Part shown: in pieces, positions 1-12,884 of the stretch
Layout: the number at the start of each line of letters is the position of its first letter
Numbering within the stretch: the stretch's first letter is position 1
DNA from: Gnetum montanum
Taxonomy: Eukaryota; Streptophyta; Gnetopsida; Gnetales; Gnetaceae
DNA: 64,000 nucleotides
Assembly: GCA_015680685.1 (NCBI GenBank)
Contig: MNCI01020980.1
Span: forward strand, 234,066-298,065
Direction of reading: 5' to 3'
Position numbers and translations under genes: made by a program
The notes under the pieces: model-generated
Database searches by the model: none
What the model was told of the DNA's origin: nothing
The model's input: only the letters and a program-made list of their open reading frames with translations

Positions 1-463
1 GCGAAAAGGAGGTAGAGCAGCACGAGCGAACGAAGAAAAAGAAGAAGAAGACGAAGAGAGAAGCCATTGTTCGTTCGAGGTGCTCTGGTTTTTTTTTGCT
101 TTTTTCTTTTGGATTCGATTCGGGAGAAGTTGAGTTGAGTTGAGTTGAGTTGAGAGAGGAGTTGCGAGTTGGAAGATTTGAGAGAGGCTTTTAAGGCCCG
201 CAGTCCAGGCGCCATGGCTCTGGTCCATTTAAGCAAAAGGTTTTGAATATTCGCCGCGGATCTTTCATGTCTGGACCGCGCCACGGCGCCATGACGGAGC
301 TTTTCATAAAGATATCTCGGATCTGCAGCAGCTCAAGCAGCCGTAGCATGCCGCCGCTTTATAGTTCTTTTTTCTCTCACAAGTTTTGCCACTGCGTCAG
401 GCCTTGATAAGGAGGAGGAGCAGAATGATGATTCTGATTACAATGATTACATCTTCAAAGCAG
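1..463 (+). promoter_or_regulatory. Probable 5' leader of the ALE2-like kinase gene
   Basis: This stretch is more GC-rich than the DNA after it. It has purine-rich GAA/GGA runs at its start and five direct TTGAG pentamers near 127-152. It lies directly upstream of the kinase gene on the same strand and has no long open frame, so I read it as the 5' untranslated exon, perhaps with promoter-proximal DNA. It could end at the CAG|GTCTCA junction at 463/464 and splice to the acceptor at 1788, but that donor is weak. The true transcription start may lie outside the window. Confidence 0.45.
214..407 (+). promoter_or_regulatory. Two upstream ORFs in the kinase leader
   Basis: Two short ATG-initiated frames lie in the presumed leader: 214-246 (10 codons, then TGA) and 267-407 (46 codons, then TGA, rich in Ser with several Cys). 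A further cluster of ATGs starts at 425. If these are in the mature mRNA they would be expected to lower initiation at the main start. Whether they are transcribed is inferred. Confidence 0.35.
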
Positions 464-1862
464 GTCTCAGGAGTTGCATGCAATTTATTTTTGTTGCCGG
501 AATTGTCATGCGTTGTTTTCGTTTTGATGTGCGATTTATTTTCTTATTTGACGTAATAGTTTGCGTGTTCTTTTCCGGCTGTTAGCTCGATGCGGCACAA
601 TACGGTGGCGCTGGGATTAGTTTTAATCTTGCGGTCGATTCTGCTTCTTGACTTGATTATGCGTGGAATGAGTTTTCCACAGGATGTGCGTCTCCGGTGC
701 ATTCGCATCGGTGGGATTTCGGATTTAGTGTCTATGGTTTCGTTTTGAGTGTGCTGAATTTTCTGCTGGACTTGCACTTTTTCATTTTGGATAATTTCTT
801 TCAGGTTCCGATGCAACTGAGAACTTCTATTTTGGCAGTGTCCGATTGTAGGTTGGTTAATCATTTTGTAAACACATCATGCAGATCCATGCTAATAAGG
901 ACACCAAATATATCATTTCATGTTCTTCCATTGCTGGGTCAGATAAAACCCATGGAAATGAGTAATATTAAAATAGCTAAATCCGATGCGATCAAGCTTG
1001 AGGTACAAACAGTTTTTTGTCATTCTTAGAAATGGGTCATGTTAGAAAATACCGAGCAATCACATTGTAAACTCTGTTACGGTGGATTTGGGAATTTTAA
1101 CTTTTTTGTTTTGTTATGTTGTTGTTGTGACAGTGCGTTTTTGTGCCTTGTTCTCATTTCAATATTGAGATTTATTGCGGACATTTTAACAACTGGAACC
1201 AGCTTTTTTGTGTGCGCGATGAATTGCTCTTTGATGTTGTTTATCATTATGTTTATTTTGTTATCTAATGTTGTGAACTGTATATTGACTTCGTTGGTGC
1301 GATCTTGGATATATTCTGTTCTAGTATCTAGTAACCGAGAATCTTGTTTATATAAGATGCAGAGCATGTAGAAGTTTCACCATGTTGAATAATAATATAT
1401 AGGTTGTTTAAAACGCACGTCTTCGTTTGATTATTCAATATTTAAATTTTATTGGACCATTAAATTAAAACAAATTTTAGAGTTTTTAATTTTTCTACTT
1501 TAGTTGGGTTCTCAAACGTGATTCCATTCCTTTTAGATTTTGAATATATATTTTCCATTCACGCTTCTCATTTCTTATTTCTCGTCTCTATGGCCAAAAG
1601 AGTTACCAGCAAACGTGAATGTAACTGCATGTTAAGGCTTACCATCATCCTGCTATTCTGACCCCATAAGTATATTATTTAGTAAGAAATTTCCTCGATT
1701 TACTTGAATGGAGCGTTCATTGCTGTGAGAATGATATCGGTTGAGAATTAAGTTGATACTTCTAACGCCACTTATTGGAACATTACAGTGAATTTTATGG
1801 GGAAACTGTTACGGGCTCATTCATGTACAAAAGCTGCTACACAGGAGAGATTATCAAAGGCC
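464..1862 (+). other. Presumed leader intron and start of the first coding exon
   Basis: AT-rich DNA without a supported gene. The short ORFs here lack any recognisable domain. A splice acceptor (ATTACAG, ending at 1788) stands just before the first coding exon; upstream of it the coding frame is closed by a stop at 1749. No repeat or transposon was recognised. Confidence 0.4.
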
Positions 1863-4800
1863 ATGGTGCATCAAATATGGCTTGGTTATTTGTTGATGTC
1901 GTTATGTGTTGTCATCACAGATGCTGCAGACCATTCCAGTTCATCAGTGCCACTCTTGCATCGAAAACTAGCTCGAAGTTCATTTTCTTATGTGGTTGCA
2001 CCAGTCAAGGAATATGATCAAAGACATTTTTGTGATAAAGTCCATCTGTCAAATAGTTTTCTTACACGTGCTCTAGCTGCTTCTTCTCCTCCAACACATA
2101 ACTGTTTGCCGCAAACTCCATTTTCATCATTTATCTCATACAAAGGAAAATTTTTGAAGACTATAGCACAAATTTCAGGCAGAGTACCCTCGTCATCTCT
2201 CTACAGAGGAAAAGCACTTTTGCATGTTTCTAGTTTTTTATCAACAGGCTCTTTTGCTGTGCCTTCTCCATCTATTGTTAACGCTATGGCTTTAAATCCA
2301 CCCCCTCCCATTCCATCCCATCTAGAAGGCGAGTACATGTTTTCACTTTGAATGTAAATGCATAGATGTAATGATTTTAAAGTGTATTAGATTTAGATAA
2401 TCATATAGAGAGCAGTGAAACTTCAGTTATGTTTCCTGACAATACAATGTCTCTCTTTTTGTCTCTTGAAAACATAAGTTGTTTTAGTGTCAGTCCATTT
2501 TACGACTTGGTTGAGTGAGAAAATTTGACTCTTTTTTTTCTAACACAGGTTGCTGCAGCCAAAATTCAATACTAAGACCGGGGAGTCATAATTGTTCCTG
2601 TGTGTATCCTATCATCATTGAACTTCTTCTTCTAAATGTTTCAATCGGCTCCACTACTTGGTCCAATGAAATCTTAAAGGAACTGGCTTCCCAGCTTCAT
2701 CTAAATGTTAATCAGTGCACTACAACTTCTTTCTCCTTTATGGGTGATCAGCTAAATATAACTATGGATATCGTACCTGTTGTGGGTATGAGCTTTTCAT
2801 TCCAGGATGCTAGCGGAATTAATTACACTCTGGCTTCACATGGAGTCAATTTCAATAGTTCTTTATTTGGTGGCTATGAGCTAATGAATTTCACCTGGAT
2901 CCAGCCACCAGCTTTGCCTCCTGGTAACAGTGTTCTCTGTAACTTTCCTTTCATTATAGACATGGGTCTATGTGCATTCCTTTGAAGTAATTTGTGCATG
3001 GTTATGCAGGAGTTCTTGTACTTTCAGCATGCTTTTGTTTAATTTTTTTTAAATTACAAGAAATTAGACTGCTATTACATAATGTTCTCTTTTTGATTTA
3101 AAGGGCTATTTGCATGAATTTTGTGGATAAATACACATACAACCGTGTATGTATGTATGAGTTGTGTTTCAATGTGACATTAAATATTCTTGCTTGTGAC
3201 ATAGGATTATCTCTTTCGTTTGTTATCCTATGTTCTGGATTCAATAGCAATATGTACCGGTAGAATATAACTTTATTATTATAATGAGTGCTTGAATGTT
3301 TGTATTCTTGAACTTGAAAAGCTTACAATAAGGTTTAATTTGTTGAATTTTTCACCATTTATGAAAAAAAATGTCAATAGAGAAAATGTATTCAGGAGAT
3401 GTACGGCAGTTGTGATTCTCTCTTGAATTGTAATGTTTCTCTTAAAGAGATTTCCCTATTAAAAGATTTATAACTGCTTGGATTCTTCTTGAATGTGACT
3501 TGTATTCTTCAATGGCTTTCCGCCTGCTATACCATTTTGTTACCGATTGAAATAACAACAAATGCAATCTTAAATCTTTAGGTTAGAGAATTTCAAGAAT
3601 TCAACGTGATTCAATTCTTCAGCAATCAGTTCACCTCTCAAATTTATAATTGGAATGATTTTTCAAAGCATTTTAAATGCAGAAGTTATAGAACAGTGTG
3701 ATGCTTAGAGTGATAGGAGCTTCTGGAATTTGTGACATGCACAAAAGAACAAAAAGTTATCTGCTAGTTATTATCAAATTTGTTTTTCCCGTTTTCATTA
3801 TTGAACCTTTTGACTTTAAAACTTACGCTTTTATCAATCAAGAATGTTTAAATGTCAATAATGAAATTTTTGAATCGTAGCATGTGAAACATTATACTAG
3901 TATTTCACTAAGAGGGAGAAAGCTAGCAAGCCCATTTCCCACAGTACATCAGACTGCTGCTTAACGCTTGCTAAAATACCAACAAAATCGTTTTGTTACT
4001 GCACCTATGGAACATGCAAGTCCAGGAATTACAGATAGTGGAACCTTTATAGTGATATGGAAATGCTGTTACCATCCGTTCCTTATATTTAAATGTTCAC
4101 ATTTAATGCTTGTGTACAGATAAATATGAAATGAAATATTTTTTGCCTTTAATTAAACATTACAATATGTACCTTGGTTGGCTTAATGATGAACAGAATT
4201 TGATTTTGCATTATGCACAGTGCAAGAATATTTATGTTGTCTGGTTTAATGCACAACGCACTACGAGTTGTAGCTTCACAGTGGACTTGCAATTTGCACC
4301 CTGTAGATCACTGATTGAATCTCAACAAGCTATACTGACATATTACATATTAAAGATTGTTGAAAGAAATAGCCGAAACTGTTGTTGTAGATATCCCTAG
4401 GGCTCCAACATGGATAGAATTAAACGCTTTAGTTTCATATTAATTTTTAGCACTATTATCAACTATTTACGTTGTGAAATTTCAAATGTAAACTTGGAGA
4501 GAGTTAAAAGATGGTGCATTCTTTGTGTACCTTACCTATAGTGGGTAGATATTGTTGTTTTCTAAAGAATCATGTATTACTTTATTGAACTGTCATTCAG
4601 TTGGCAGGGTTTTGGTTGGTTGTCCATGATCAATGGCTTCCCTGATATAGATGCTTCTAGTGAATAAACATATTAAAAACACAAAAGAGAATAGAAAAGT
4701 AAAATGCAACTGCCTTTACGCAGGTTTGGTACCGTTATACATGTGAATTTTCATATCTGTATTGCAGAGATTGTGTTTTCAAGTTACATGAGTGAACTTT

Positions 4801-7800
4801 TATTCTGGTTTATCTGAATCCAATAGTTGCACCAGCTTAAAATTGATTTTATTGTTTTTTTTTTTTTGTTTTTTGGTTGAAAGCCGCTTATACTTTTTCG
4901 TAGAAAGGAGCTTACTGACATATTCTGGTCAATGGTCTTCTAAGTTTTCTCATTACAATTCTAATCTGTTTGTTTATGCTTTTCATCAGCAATTCCACTA
5001 TCAGCTCCGATAGCTTCTCCTGAAGGTTCTCCTCCCACACCTAATGCAGAACCATCACTTGGTCATCATAAAAGGCAGAGAAGGTTAAGTTTGGCAGCCA
5101 TTTTTGGCATAGCTGCCACTGTTTTTGTTATTGTGTTAGTGCTTTTTGCCTTCTTCTTGAAGCATGTTCTATATGAAGATAAGAAGAAGCCTGATAAGCT
5201 CCTGCATGCAACGGGTAAATTTTCTCTTGTAAATTTTTGAAAGAAAATGCTAATTATGTCTTTGAGTCGAGTTGTTTGCAAGTGTAGGATTGTTTGCAAA
5301 TATTTTCCTTTTGTAATGGCATATGTCTATACTGCAAAGCTAACACTGATTTCTTTTGTTCTCATTAAGATGTTTACTGAAGCCATTCTGAGATCAGAGA
5401 CAACTATGAATTTAACAAAAGAAGAATAAACTATAAGAAAATTTACTGCACATTAAAAGCCATTATGACATCTCATTTCATAAAAAATAAGGACTTTGTC
5501 ATCCTGCATAAGGAGATTCAACAAAACCAACCCTAGTCACTAGAATAGAAAACAAGAAAATCCAAGTCAGACATATGATGTATAGTATAGTAGAAATGTA
5601 TAGTTTAATGAGAAAAAAGCGAGTAAGCATATTACGTGCAACAATGTCTTTTTTTTTTCTTTTTCTTTTCTAAAAAATGTTTGTAAATAGGAGTGCTCTT
5701 TTATGTCCTGTTATGTAGAGGATTTGGAAGGGAACAAGAGACCTGAAGCTATTCTGGCATCGAGCTATTTTTTCTGCAGGGCTTCCCCCGTAGTATCGTC
5801 ACCACTGTAAAGTCTAACCACCAACTTCAGAAAAAGTAATTGTCAAGCCTTTGCAAGTCATAAATCCTTATCATAATAAATACATGGAGTTATCGTGATT
5901 AGAAAATCAGATATGATTTCACAAGCTCTTCTCATTTTAGTGGTAGCTCTTTCATACATGTCCTGAATCACGCTAATTTATTTATGAGGGATGTTGTTCC
6001 TCTGCAAGGCCCTCCAAATAATATCTCTAGACACTCTATCATATGCTTTTTCTAAGTCAATGAAGATCATATGTAGATTTTCTCTATGTTTTTTGAATTT
6101 CTTCATTTACTCTCATAACAAAAAAATAGCCTCTGAGAAGTAGCTCTGTGCCTGTCTCCCAAAACTTTATGGTATGGCTCATTAGGTTAATTCTTCTATA
6201 GTTTGCACAATTTTGCACATATCCTTTTAATTTTGTAGATGAGAACAGCAATGCTTTTCTTCCCAATTTTTAGGTGTTTCTCCATCCTTTAAAATTTTGT
6301 TAAATACTTGTGTCAGCCATGTACCTCTTGTATCTCCCAATGATTTCTAAGCTTCCATAGAAATATTACCTGGTCCATTAGCTTTTCTATTTTCATCTTG
6401 GATATTCATCTCAAAGAAGGAAAATATATTAACTAAACCAAACTTTGGTTCTTTCTCTTGAATGTCTTCTCTTGGAATTTTTTCATTTAATAATGCTAAA
6501 GAATAAATTCTCCACTTATCCAAAATTTCATTATTTTTTACCAAAATTGTTTTAGCTGCCTCGATGCATTTGACATGATGAATGTCTTATACATATTTTG
6601 TTTATGATTTTTGCGAGTTTGTATATACATTTTTCTTTCCAGTGTTCCGGATTTTTTATCGAAATATCCAAGGCCTTATGAACCAAACACCCCTTGTGCC
6701 AAACTCCATGTTACATGTGAGAAATACATGCATAATTTACATACGCAAATAATTTATTATATCAAGAGATAGAAATAAAATGTCATTGCTACTGATGACA
6801 ACATCAGCCACTCAAATCACTAGCACCCGTTGGAGTAAAACTGCACCAAGTGGCTCCTGCACCCAATGTAACAAAACTTATACTATCATAAATAACAATT
6901 AGCAATCTTTGAATCTCAATCTCATTTTTGGTTTAAACTTGTGCATCCTCATTGCTGTGTAGGCTTGAACAACTTTCATATATACCTATTTCCATGATGC
7001 CATGGTGCTTGCTTCTACACCATCAACAAATTATTGCATGATTTTTGCTTTTAATCTAATCACTTGCATGTCTATAGCGAAGGAATTTTGTTTTTAGCTG
7101 AACCACCTATAGTTGTATGCCATAGGAATTTTTTATATACAAGCAAAAAGGAAACAAATTCCAAACAAAATTTGAAAGTATGGATATTCAATATCGTAGC
7201 AAGATTTGATCAAATTTTGAGTTATCATGGCCTCACTATTAAAGATCTTGCTGGATTTTCTAGCATTTGACATGGAATAACCTACACTTTGATATCACAT
7301 GTTTGGAGATTGGGCACAATAATGAATAGAACGAAAGTAGAAACAGTTACTAGACAACTAACAATACATCAAAAGCAATTGCGATGGAAGAAAATAAAAT
7401 GGAAAGTGATTTTCAACACTGTCAATCTGGCCTAAACAATAGGCAGTGCAATTTCATTAATCCTCATAATAATAAATACATGTGGTTACTTGCACATTAA
7501 ACAAGCTATCTCCAAGTCTATCACTTTTCAAATTTGTTTTCTACTATAATTTAGACCTTCGTAATCCTATTCTAAATCTCCTTAAACCCATCTTCAAGAT
7601 GAATATTTTTATCTTTAAAAATATTACCGGCTAGTCATATTCTAGTTGATATTGCTACTTCTAACAGATATCCCTTCTATGTCAGCTTTCAAGATGGTAA
7701 CTTTCTTAAGCCGAACATCCACTCAACATGTGCACTATTAAATTTTATGCTACATTTAAAAACCAAGTTCATTATTTGACACTGCTGTTTGCTATATGTC

Positions 7801-10800
7801 ATATACCTGAGGGATCTCTTGGACTAGTTTAGTTTCAACAACATTGCACCTGTAATACTTCTTGCAAAACAACATTGCACCTGCAAGAACATCTGGTCCT
7901 ACAAAACAGCTATGCACCCTTAAGAACTATGTTGTTTTTTGAAACTGTCGCACTCTGGATCCAGAGACTGTATGTATGTTAATATTGCCACTATGCCTGA
8001 CGTGTCGATGACAATTATATCTTACCTTGCAACTATGCATGACCACCTTGTTCTTAGCATAAATCCTTTGTATGCTTGCACCTTGTACCAACTCGAATCT
8101 GATGAATTACTTGCCAAATTTCACTGCTACCTATGACAAAACCTGCCACATGTATCACTGGCACCTGTTTTAGTAAAATTGATCCAAGTTATACGCACAC
8201 CCACTACAACAAAGCTTCACTGCTGGCATCCACAGCAGCCAGCAATTTTTGAATTTCTGTATTATCCTTGGTTCAAACTTTTGTATTCTCATTGCTACGT
8301 GGACTTGACAAATTCCATCTACAACTGCTTCCCTGATGCCATGGTGCTATCTTGCACACTATCATCAAATTATCGCATTTGCCAAAGCACTTGCACTGCA
8401 ACTCAACTACTTGCATTGCCTCTCGCCGGGGTCACACACTAGAATTTTTGCCTTTGTTTGAACCACTGACATGCCTCTGCCACAAAAATACTGTAGGACA
8501 TTTGTTTTAGGCTCAACGACCTGCACTGTTCAAAACCATGGACATGCAACTTCCAGTGGTGGCATTTTGTAAATTCTTGAATTGTCATGGCTTTGCCACA
8601 AATGATTTTGCTGGATTTCTTAGCACTTAGCATGAAATGACCTGTTCTCTGGTACCACATGTTGGGAGATCAGAGATAAGCATGAATGCAATGAATGCAG
8701 AAATGCTGGATAATCACGATTAACTTAACCATACTTCAAAAGCCATTAGGACCTAACCGCACTTTAAAAGCCATTAGTGCGAAAGACAACATAAAAGAAA
8801 ACAATTCTAAGCCCTTGACAAATTGTGGCAAATGATCATGAATGCAATGTCATTAGTGCTTGCACATCAAGCAACTAGCTCCAAATTCATCTTTGGATCT
8901 ACTCATTGTGTGTCTATCTATTTCTAAAATCATCTTCTAAATTTACTATAAACTTTCATAATCTTTTCTAGATCTGTTCAAATCCATCTTCTTTTAACAA
9001 ATGATTAATAGTATCAGTTTTTTCTTTCTTTTCAAAAGTCAGTGGTACTACTACAACTTCGCGATATTCTATTTAAAGTTAACATATGCTATTTCTGACA
9101 TCCACCCTGCAAGGACCAGTTTAAAGATACAGTACAACAAAACATTTGAAGGGAGGACTGATTACTTTGAGCTATTAAACAAAATAATCCAGCGGAATAT
9201 GGGACAACCGAGAGTATATTTTTGTGTCTGGCTTTATACACTTTCTAAAATTGTGCTCTCTTTATTATGATCTAAATTTTTGTACGTTTGATGACGGTTT
9301 TGTTCCCCGATTCTTCATGATCAATTACTAAGCCTTTTTCTTCCACTTGCAATTAAACCATTACTCTTAAGTAGTCTTTACATTTGAAACCTTATAAGCG
9401 ACACTGAAAGGAAAGAATTTTGACCAGGTTTGTGTTGTGTATCCCTTGCAGCCCATTCTTTTTTTACTGTCACCAAGATTGTTATCTAGATCTTTCGTAA
9501 ACTTTTGTTTATACCATTTTCAGTTGCTGGTTTAGATCACTTTTATATTAATACCAGACTCAGTGTGATATGCAAGAAATTCAATTCATTGCTTACTTGA
9601 AGGTTTGGATAGAAAAATCTTTACTTTAGCGACGTAGATGATCAGTGAAACTCTGAAAGCACACACACTAGAATTAGAATTGATATACACATGCCATCTA
9701 ATACATTCAATCTGCACGTTTGATTAGTTCTAGGGTACCTACATTCATGGTTGGTATATGCAGATGAAAATTGTTGTTACATATCAGGAAATTGTATGAT
9801 TAGAATAATCTGAATGAACATGACAAATTAATTACATGCATAGAGTAGGTGATTAATATTTTTTTGAAGGCATGAATTCTATTCTCCTGTATATAAAATA
9901 AAATGTGGCTTGTAGATCACAATTGCGACTAGGTTGAATCCAATTATATGTTAGAAGGTCAGATTAATTAATTGCTTGACTGCTGCAAAAATAATGTTTA
10001 AAAATGATCATGACTATGATAGTTTAATACTAGCCTGTTTTCACTTGTGTAGATACTATGTCGAAAAGTAATTGCTAGTGCACCAACCATGGTAGATGTT
10101 GAAGATATTCATGCACCAACTACGATTTTGTTGTGAATAGGATTTGTTTTGGTTAGGAATTATATGCAACTCTGTTGATTATGCCAATTGAATACTTGTT
10201 GTTTAGGGTTTCCATTGATGACTTTGAAATCGGTGCTGGCGTTCTTATCTGTTGTGAAATTCTTGTACTCTTTAACTGTAGGCTTTGTGAGTTCCGTGTT
10301 ACAACTCCTAAGATAAATACTCACAATGGAGCAAATTCATAATTTACCATGTTATAGGAATTTTTGAATCATTAAATCTTATTGGAATTTAAGAGTGGGA
10401 AATTTTTCTAAAAAGTACTTCAAGGAGAGAATTATGTGTATCATTTTTGTAAAAAAAAAATAATGAAAAAATTGTAATTTTGTCAAACAAGGATTTGACA
10501 GACAAATGGTTTTTATTTTTTAAATTCATTTTGTATTTTAGTATTCATCTTCAAACGCTGAAGTACTATGAGAAGTTGATTGTACCAAGAAAACCTTGTT
10601 GACGGAGATTTCCACAAGCAGATGTTTTAGTTGGCATATGTCTAGGTCTTTTTGTATTTACCGTTTTCACTCATTCTATATTGTGATACTGAAATTGAAT
10701 TTTATTACGTCCTCGTACCCTGGAGTTTATTGGACAGAAGATATTTTGCAGTTGCCAAGAAATTTTGTTTTTGTCTGTTTCTTTATGGTTGGACAATGTG

Positions 10801-12884
10801 ATACTAATCTTGATTCATTTTGTAAACTTATTTAAATGTCCAATACCTGAGAGTCCTTGTTATTGCAGTTTCAGGAAGCACTGGACAAACCATGTCAGGT
10901 GAGGGTGTCGCTCCTCGCCCTAGAAGCACACGTTTTTTCTCATTTGAAGAACTTAAAGAAGCTACGAATAATTTCGAGCCTGCAAGTATGCTAGGTGAAG
11001 GTGGCTTTGGGCGGGTATTTAAAGGTGTGCTAAAAGATGGAACTTTTGTGGCAATAAAGAAACTTTCAAGTGGTGGCCATCAAGGAGATAAAGAGTTTTC
11101 GGTTGAAGTTGATATGCTAAGCAGACTTCATCATCGCAATCTTGTGAAGCTTGTTGGTTACTATAGCAGTAGGGATTCTTCCCAGCATCTACTTTGTTAT
11201 GAGCTTGTACCAAATGGGAGCTTAGAAGCTTGGCTTCATGGTAATTTCCCGGTTATTTAGGATTTACTGTTTTAACATGCTTGGAAGTTCGCTGTACCGT
11301 TTCTCAGTATTTACTTTTGTTTAGTTGATAGTTCTGAGAAAAGTCGAAATATATGTTTTAAACAGGACCTTTGGGTGCGAATCATCCTTTGGATTGGGAT
11401 GCGAGGATGAAAATTGCTTTGGATTCTGCTCGTGGCCTTGCCTATCTTCACGAAGATTCTCAACCTTGTGTTATTCATCGAGATTTCAAAGCTTCTAACA
11501 TTTTGTTAGAAAATAATTTCCATGCAAAGGTAGCTGATTTTGGCCTTGCCAAACAAGCCCCAGAAGGTCGTGGGAAATATTTGTCAACTCGTGTGATGGG
11601 AACATTTGGGTACATGACCTTTCACCGAATTTCTTGTTCCTCATGGATTTCAACTGTTCTTTGGTGATGTACATTTAAGTAATGTTACTTTATAACAGGT
11701 ATGTTGCCCCAGAATACGCGATGACTGGTCATCTTCTTGTGAAGAGTGATGTTTACAGCTATGGGGTTGTTTTGCTTGAGCTTTTAACTGGACGGAGACC
11801 TGTTGATATGTCACGGCCGTCTGGACAGGAAAACCTTGTCACATGGGTAGAGTACTCTCGAACTTCTATCACATATACAACTTATTTCAGAATTTTGCAA
11901 TTGATTTAGAAGCTTAGTTTTCGTTGTTTGATTTAAGGGTCCGGACATATCTACCATTGCTAAACATTGTAATGTCATGCCATAATTGGGGATTACAAAT
12001 ACACACCCGAACACAAAATGCAAACAGTCAAATGACATCAGCAGTTATATTTTATTATTGATCTCTTAAAAGTATAAATAGCCCAAACCAGCCTGCTAAA
12101 AGTTAGCAGGTGATGACATCACTTTTCCATTAAATTTTAATGATAACAATATAAATAATTCTGCGTTCCCTTTCGTCGACAAGTGTTCTGTGTGTTGCGT
12201 CTAAGTGATACGTCAGCTAACATGGCTGATATACACGGTAAACATTCATATTTTCTTGATGCTGTGTGATGTGACTTGGCCTAAAAAAAGCTTGTATGAT
12301 CTATTTTGATATAATTTGTAGACTCTCTCTATTTTTCATGAAGATGTAGTATCTGCCTAGGACGAAATAAAGCTTCATTTCATTTTATAAATGTGGCCGT
12401 ACAATTTTTGCAAAGCTGATTCATGGTTCACTGCCATTTTTAATATATATTTTTCTCTTGCATCCACCCACAGGCTCGCCCAATTCTTCGGGAGAAAGAT
12501 CGCGTGGACGATCTGGCAGATCCCAGGCTCTGTGGAAAATATCAACGGGAGGATTTTCTACAAGTTTGCGCAATAGCAGCCGCTTGTGTTGCACCTGAGG
12601 CAAGTCAGAGGCCAACAATGGGGGAAGTAGTTCAGTCATTGAAAATGGTTCAGCGTTCGAGCGAGTACCACCATAGTGAAGAAAGAAGTTTAAATGACAA
12701 TAATACGGCCAGTTCCAGTAGGCCTCCTACAAGCGGTCATGCTGGACCATCATCAACCACGTTTGAGTCCGATGCATCCTCAACATTTTTCTCATCTGGT
12801 CCATATTCTGGTCTAAGTGGACTGGACAACGATCACCTTCCACGTACAGGGGTATTTTCAGAAGATCTGCAGGAGGGCCGATAG
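1863..12884 (+). CDS. ALE2-like receptor-like serine/threonine kinase, 7 exons, 746 aa
   Basis: Exons are 1863-2328, 2549-2923, 4990-5214, 10869-11240, 11366-11609, 11699-11846 and 12474-12884: 2241 nt, in frame at every junction. Residues 1-22 look like a signal peptide ([17 protein letters not shown]). The ectodomain keeps the Cys pattern and CVYPI motif of ALE2-like kinases. A membrane span lies near 315-337, followed by KH and acidic/basic residues. The kinase has GEGGFGRV (398-405), VAIKK (Lys 419), HRDFKASN (Asp 519) and DFG (Asp 537), so it should be active and of the RD type. The C-terminus ends in [10 protein letters not shown], typical of the Arabidopsis At4g02010-like subgroup. Such kinases act at the plasma membrane; ALE2 itself works in epidermal and cuticle development, but that role is not shown here. 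The start could instead be the in-frame ATG at 1797 (+22 aa); 1863 places the signal peptide at the N-terminus. Exon 1 to exon 2 needs a GC donor. Confidence 0.92.
2329..2548 (+). other. Intron 1 of the kinase gene, apparent GC-AG intron
   Basis: Joining AGAAG|GCGAGT (exon end 2328) to ACACAG|GTTGC (exon start 2549) gives HLEGCCSQN in frame and retains the conserved Cys pair. The context fits the strict consensus of known GC donors (AG|GCAAGT). The GT at 2333 would need another acceptor at 2558 to keep frame, and that would remove the two Cys. Confidence 0.7.
2924..4989 (+). other. Intron 2 of the kinase gene
   Basis: The donor is CCTG|GTAACA and the acceptor CATCAG|CAATTC. It is 2.07 kb of AT-rich DNA with no recognisable transposon, RNA gene or coding frame. 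Confidence 0.8.
5985..6600 (-). mobile_element. RTE-like non-LTR retrotransposon RT remnant
   Basis: Read on the - strand, the DNA encodes broken but ordered reverse-transcriptase motifs. First comes a segment like [12 protein letters not shown] and ETPKNWEE, then [16 protein letters not shown], then [17 protein letters not shown], matching the order in plant RTE-clade LINEs. Stops and frameshifts interrupt it, and the endonuclease and the rest of RT are missing. It is antisense to the host kinase gene. Confidence 0.75.
6790..8995. repeat. Degenerate direct duplication, about 0.8 kb per copy
   Basis: Copy A (about 6790-7605) and copy B (about 8130-8995) share many collinear stretches: the CACCTG/CACCCG-AGTAAAA segment (6826/8164), TTCCATGATGCCATGGTGCT-like text (6987/8330), the ATGGAATAACCT/ATGAAATGACCT segment (7270/8630) and the trailing TGCACAT...CTAGCTCCAA segment (7490/8860). 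Copies are offset by about 1.34 kb and have diverged considerably. They could be the long terminal repeats of a decayed element or a simple segmental duplication; the DNA between them shows no coding motif. Confidence 0.6.
11847..12473 (+). other. Intron 6 of the kinase gene
   Basis: Donor ACATGG|GTAGAG and acceptor CCACAG|GCTCGC join kinase subdomains ENLVTW and ARPILREKD in phase 0. A small inverted segment (GCCTGCTAAAAGTTAGCAGG, near 12090) occurs inside; otherwise nothing is recognised. Confidence 0.85.

Larger units (their letters stand above)
5215..10868 (+). other. Intron 3 of the kinase gene (5.65 kb)
   Basis: The intron separates the transmembrane exon from the first kinase exon, with donor ACGG|GTAAAT and acceptor TATTGCAG|TTTCAG. 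It holds an antisense reverse-transcriptase remnant near 6 kb and a degenerate direct duplication at 6.8-9.0 kb. The remainder (9000-10868) is AT-rich, and I see nothing in it. Confidence 0.8.

Noticed and set aside
697-1371. Overlapping open frames of about 100 codons on both strands near the kinase leader
   Set aside because: Low-complexity translations without domains, in the presumed leader intron.
2333-2558. GT-AG alternative to the GC-AG intron
   Set aside because: It keeps frame but removes the conserved Cys pair and uses an acceptor inside the conserved exon; kept only as a possible alternative splice.
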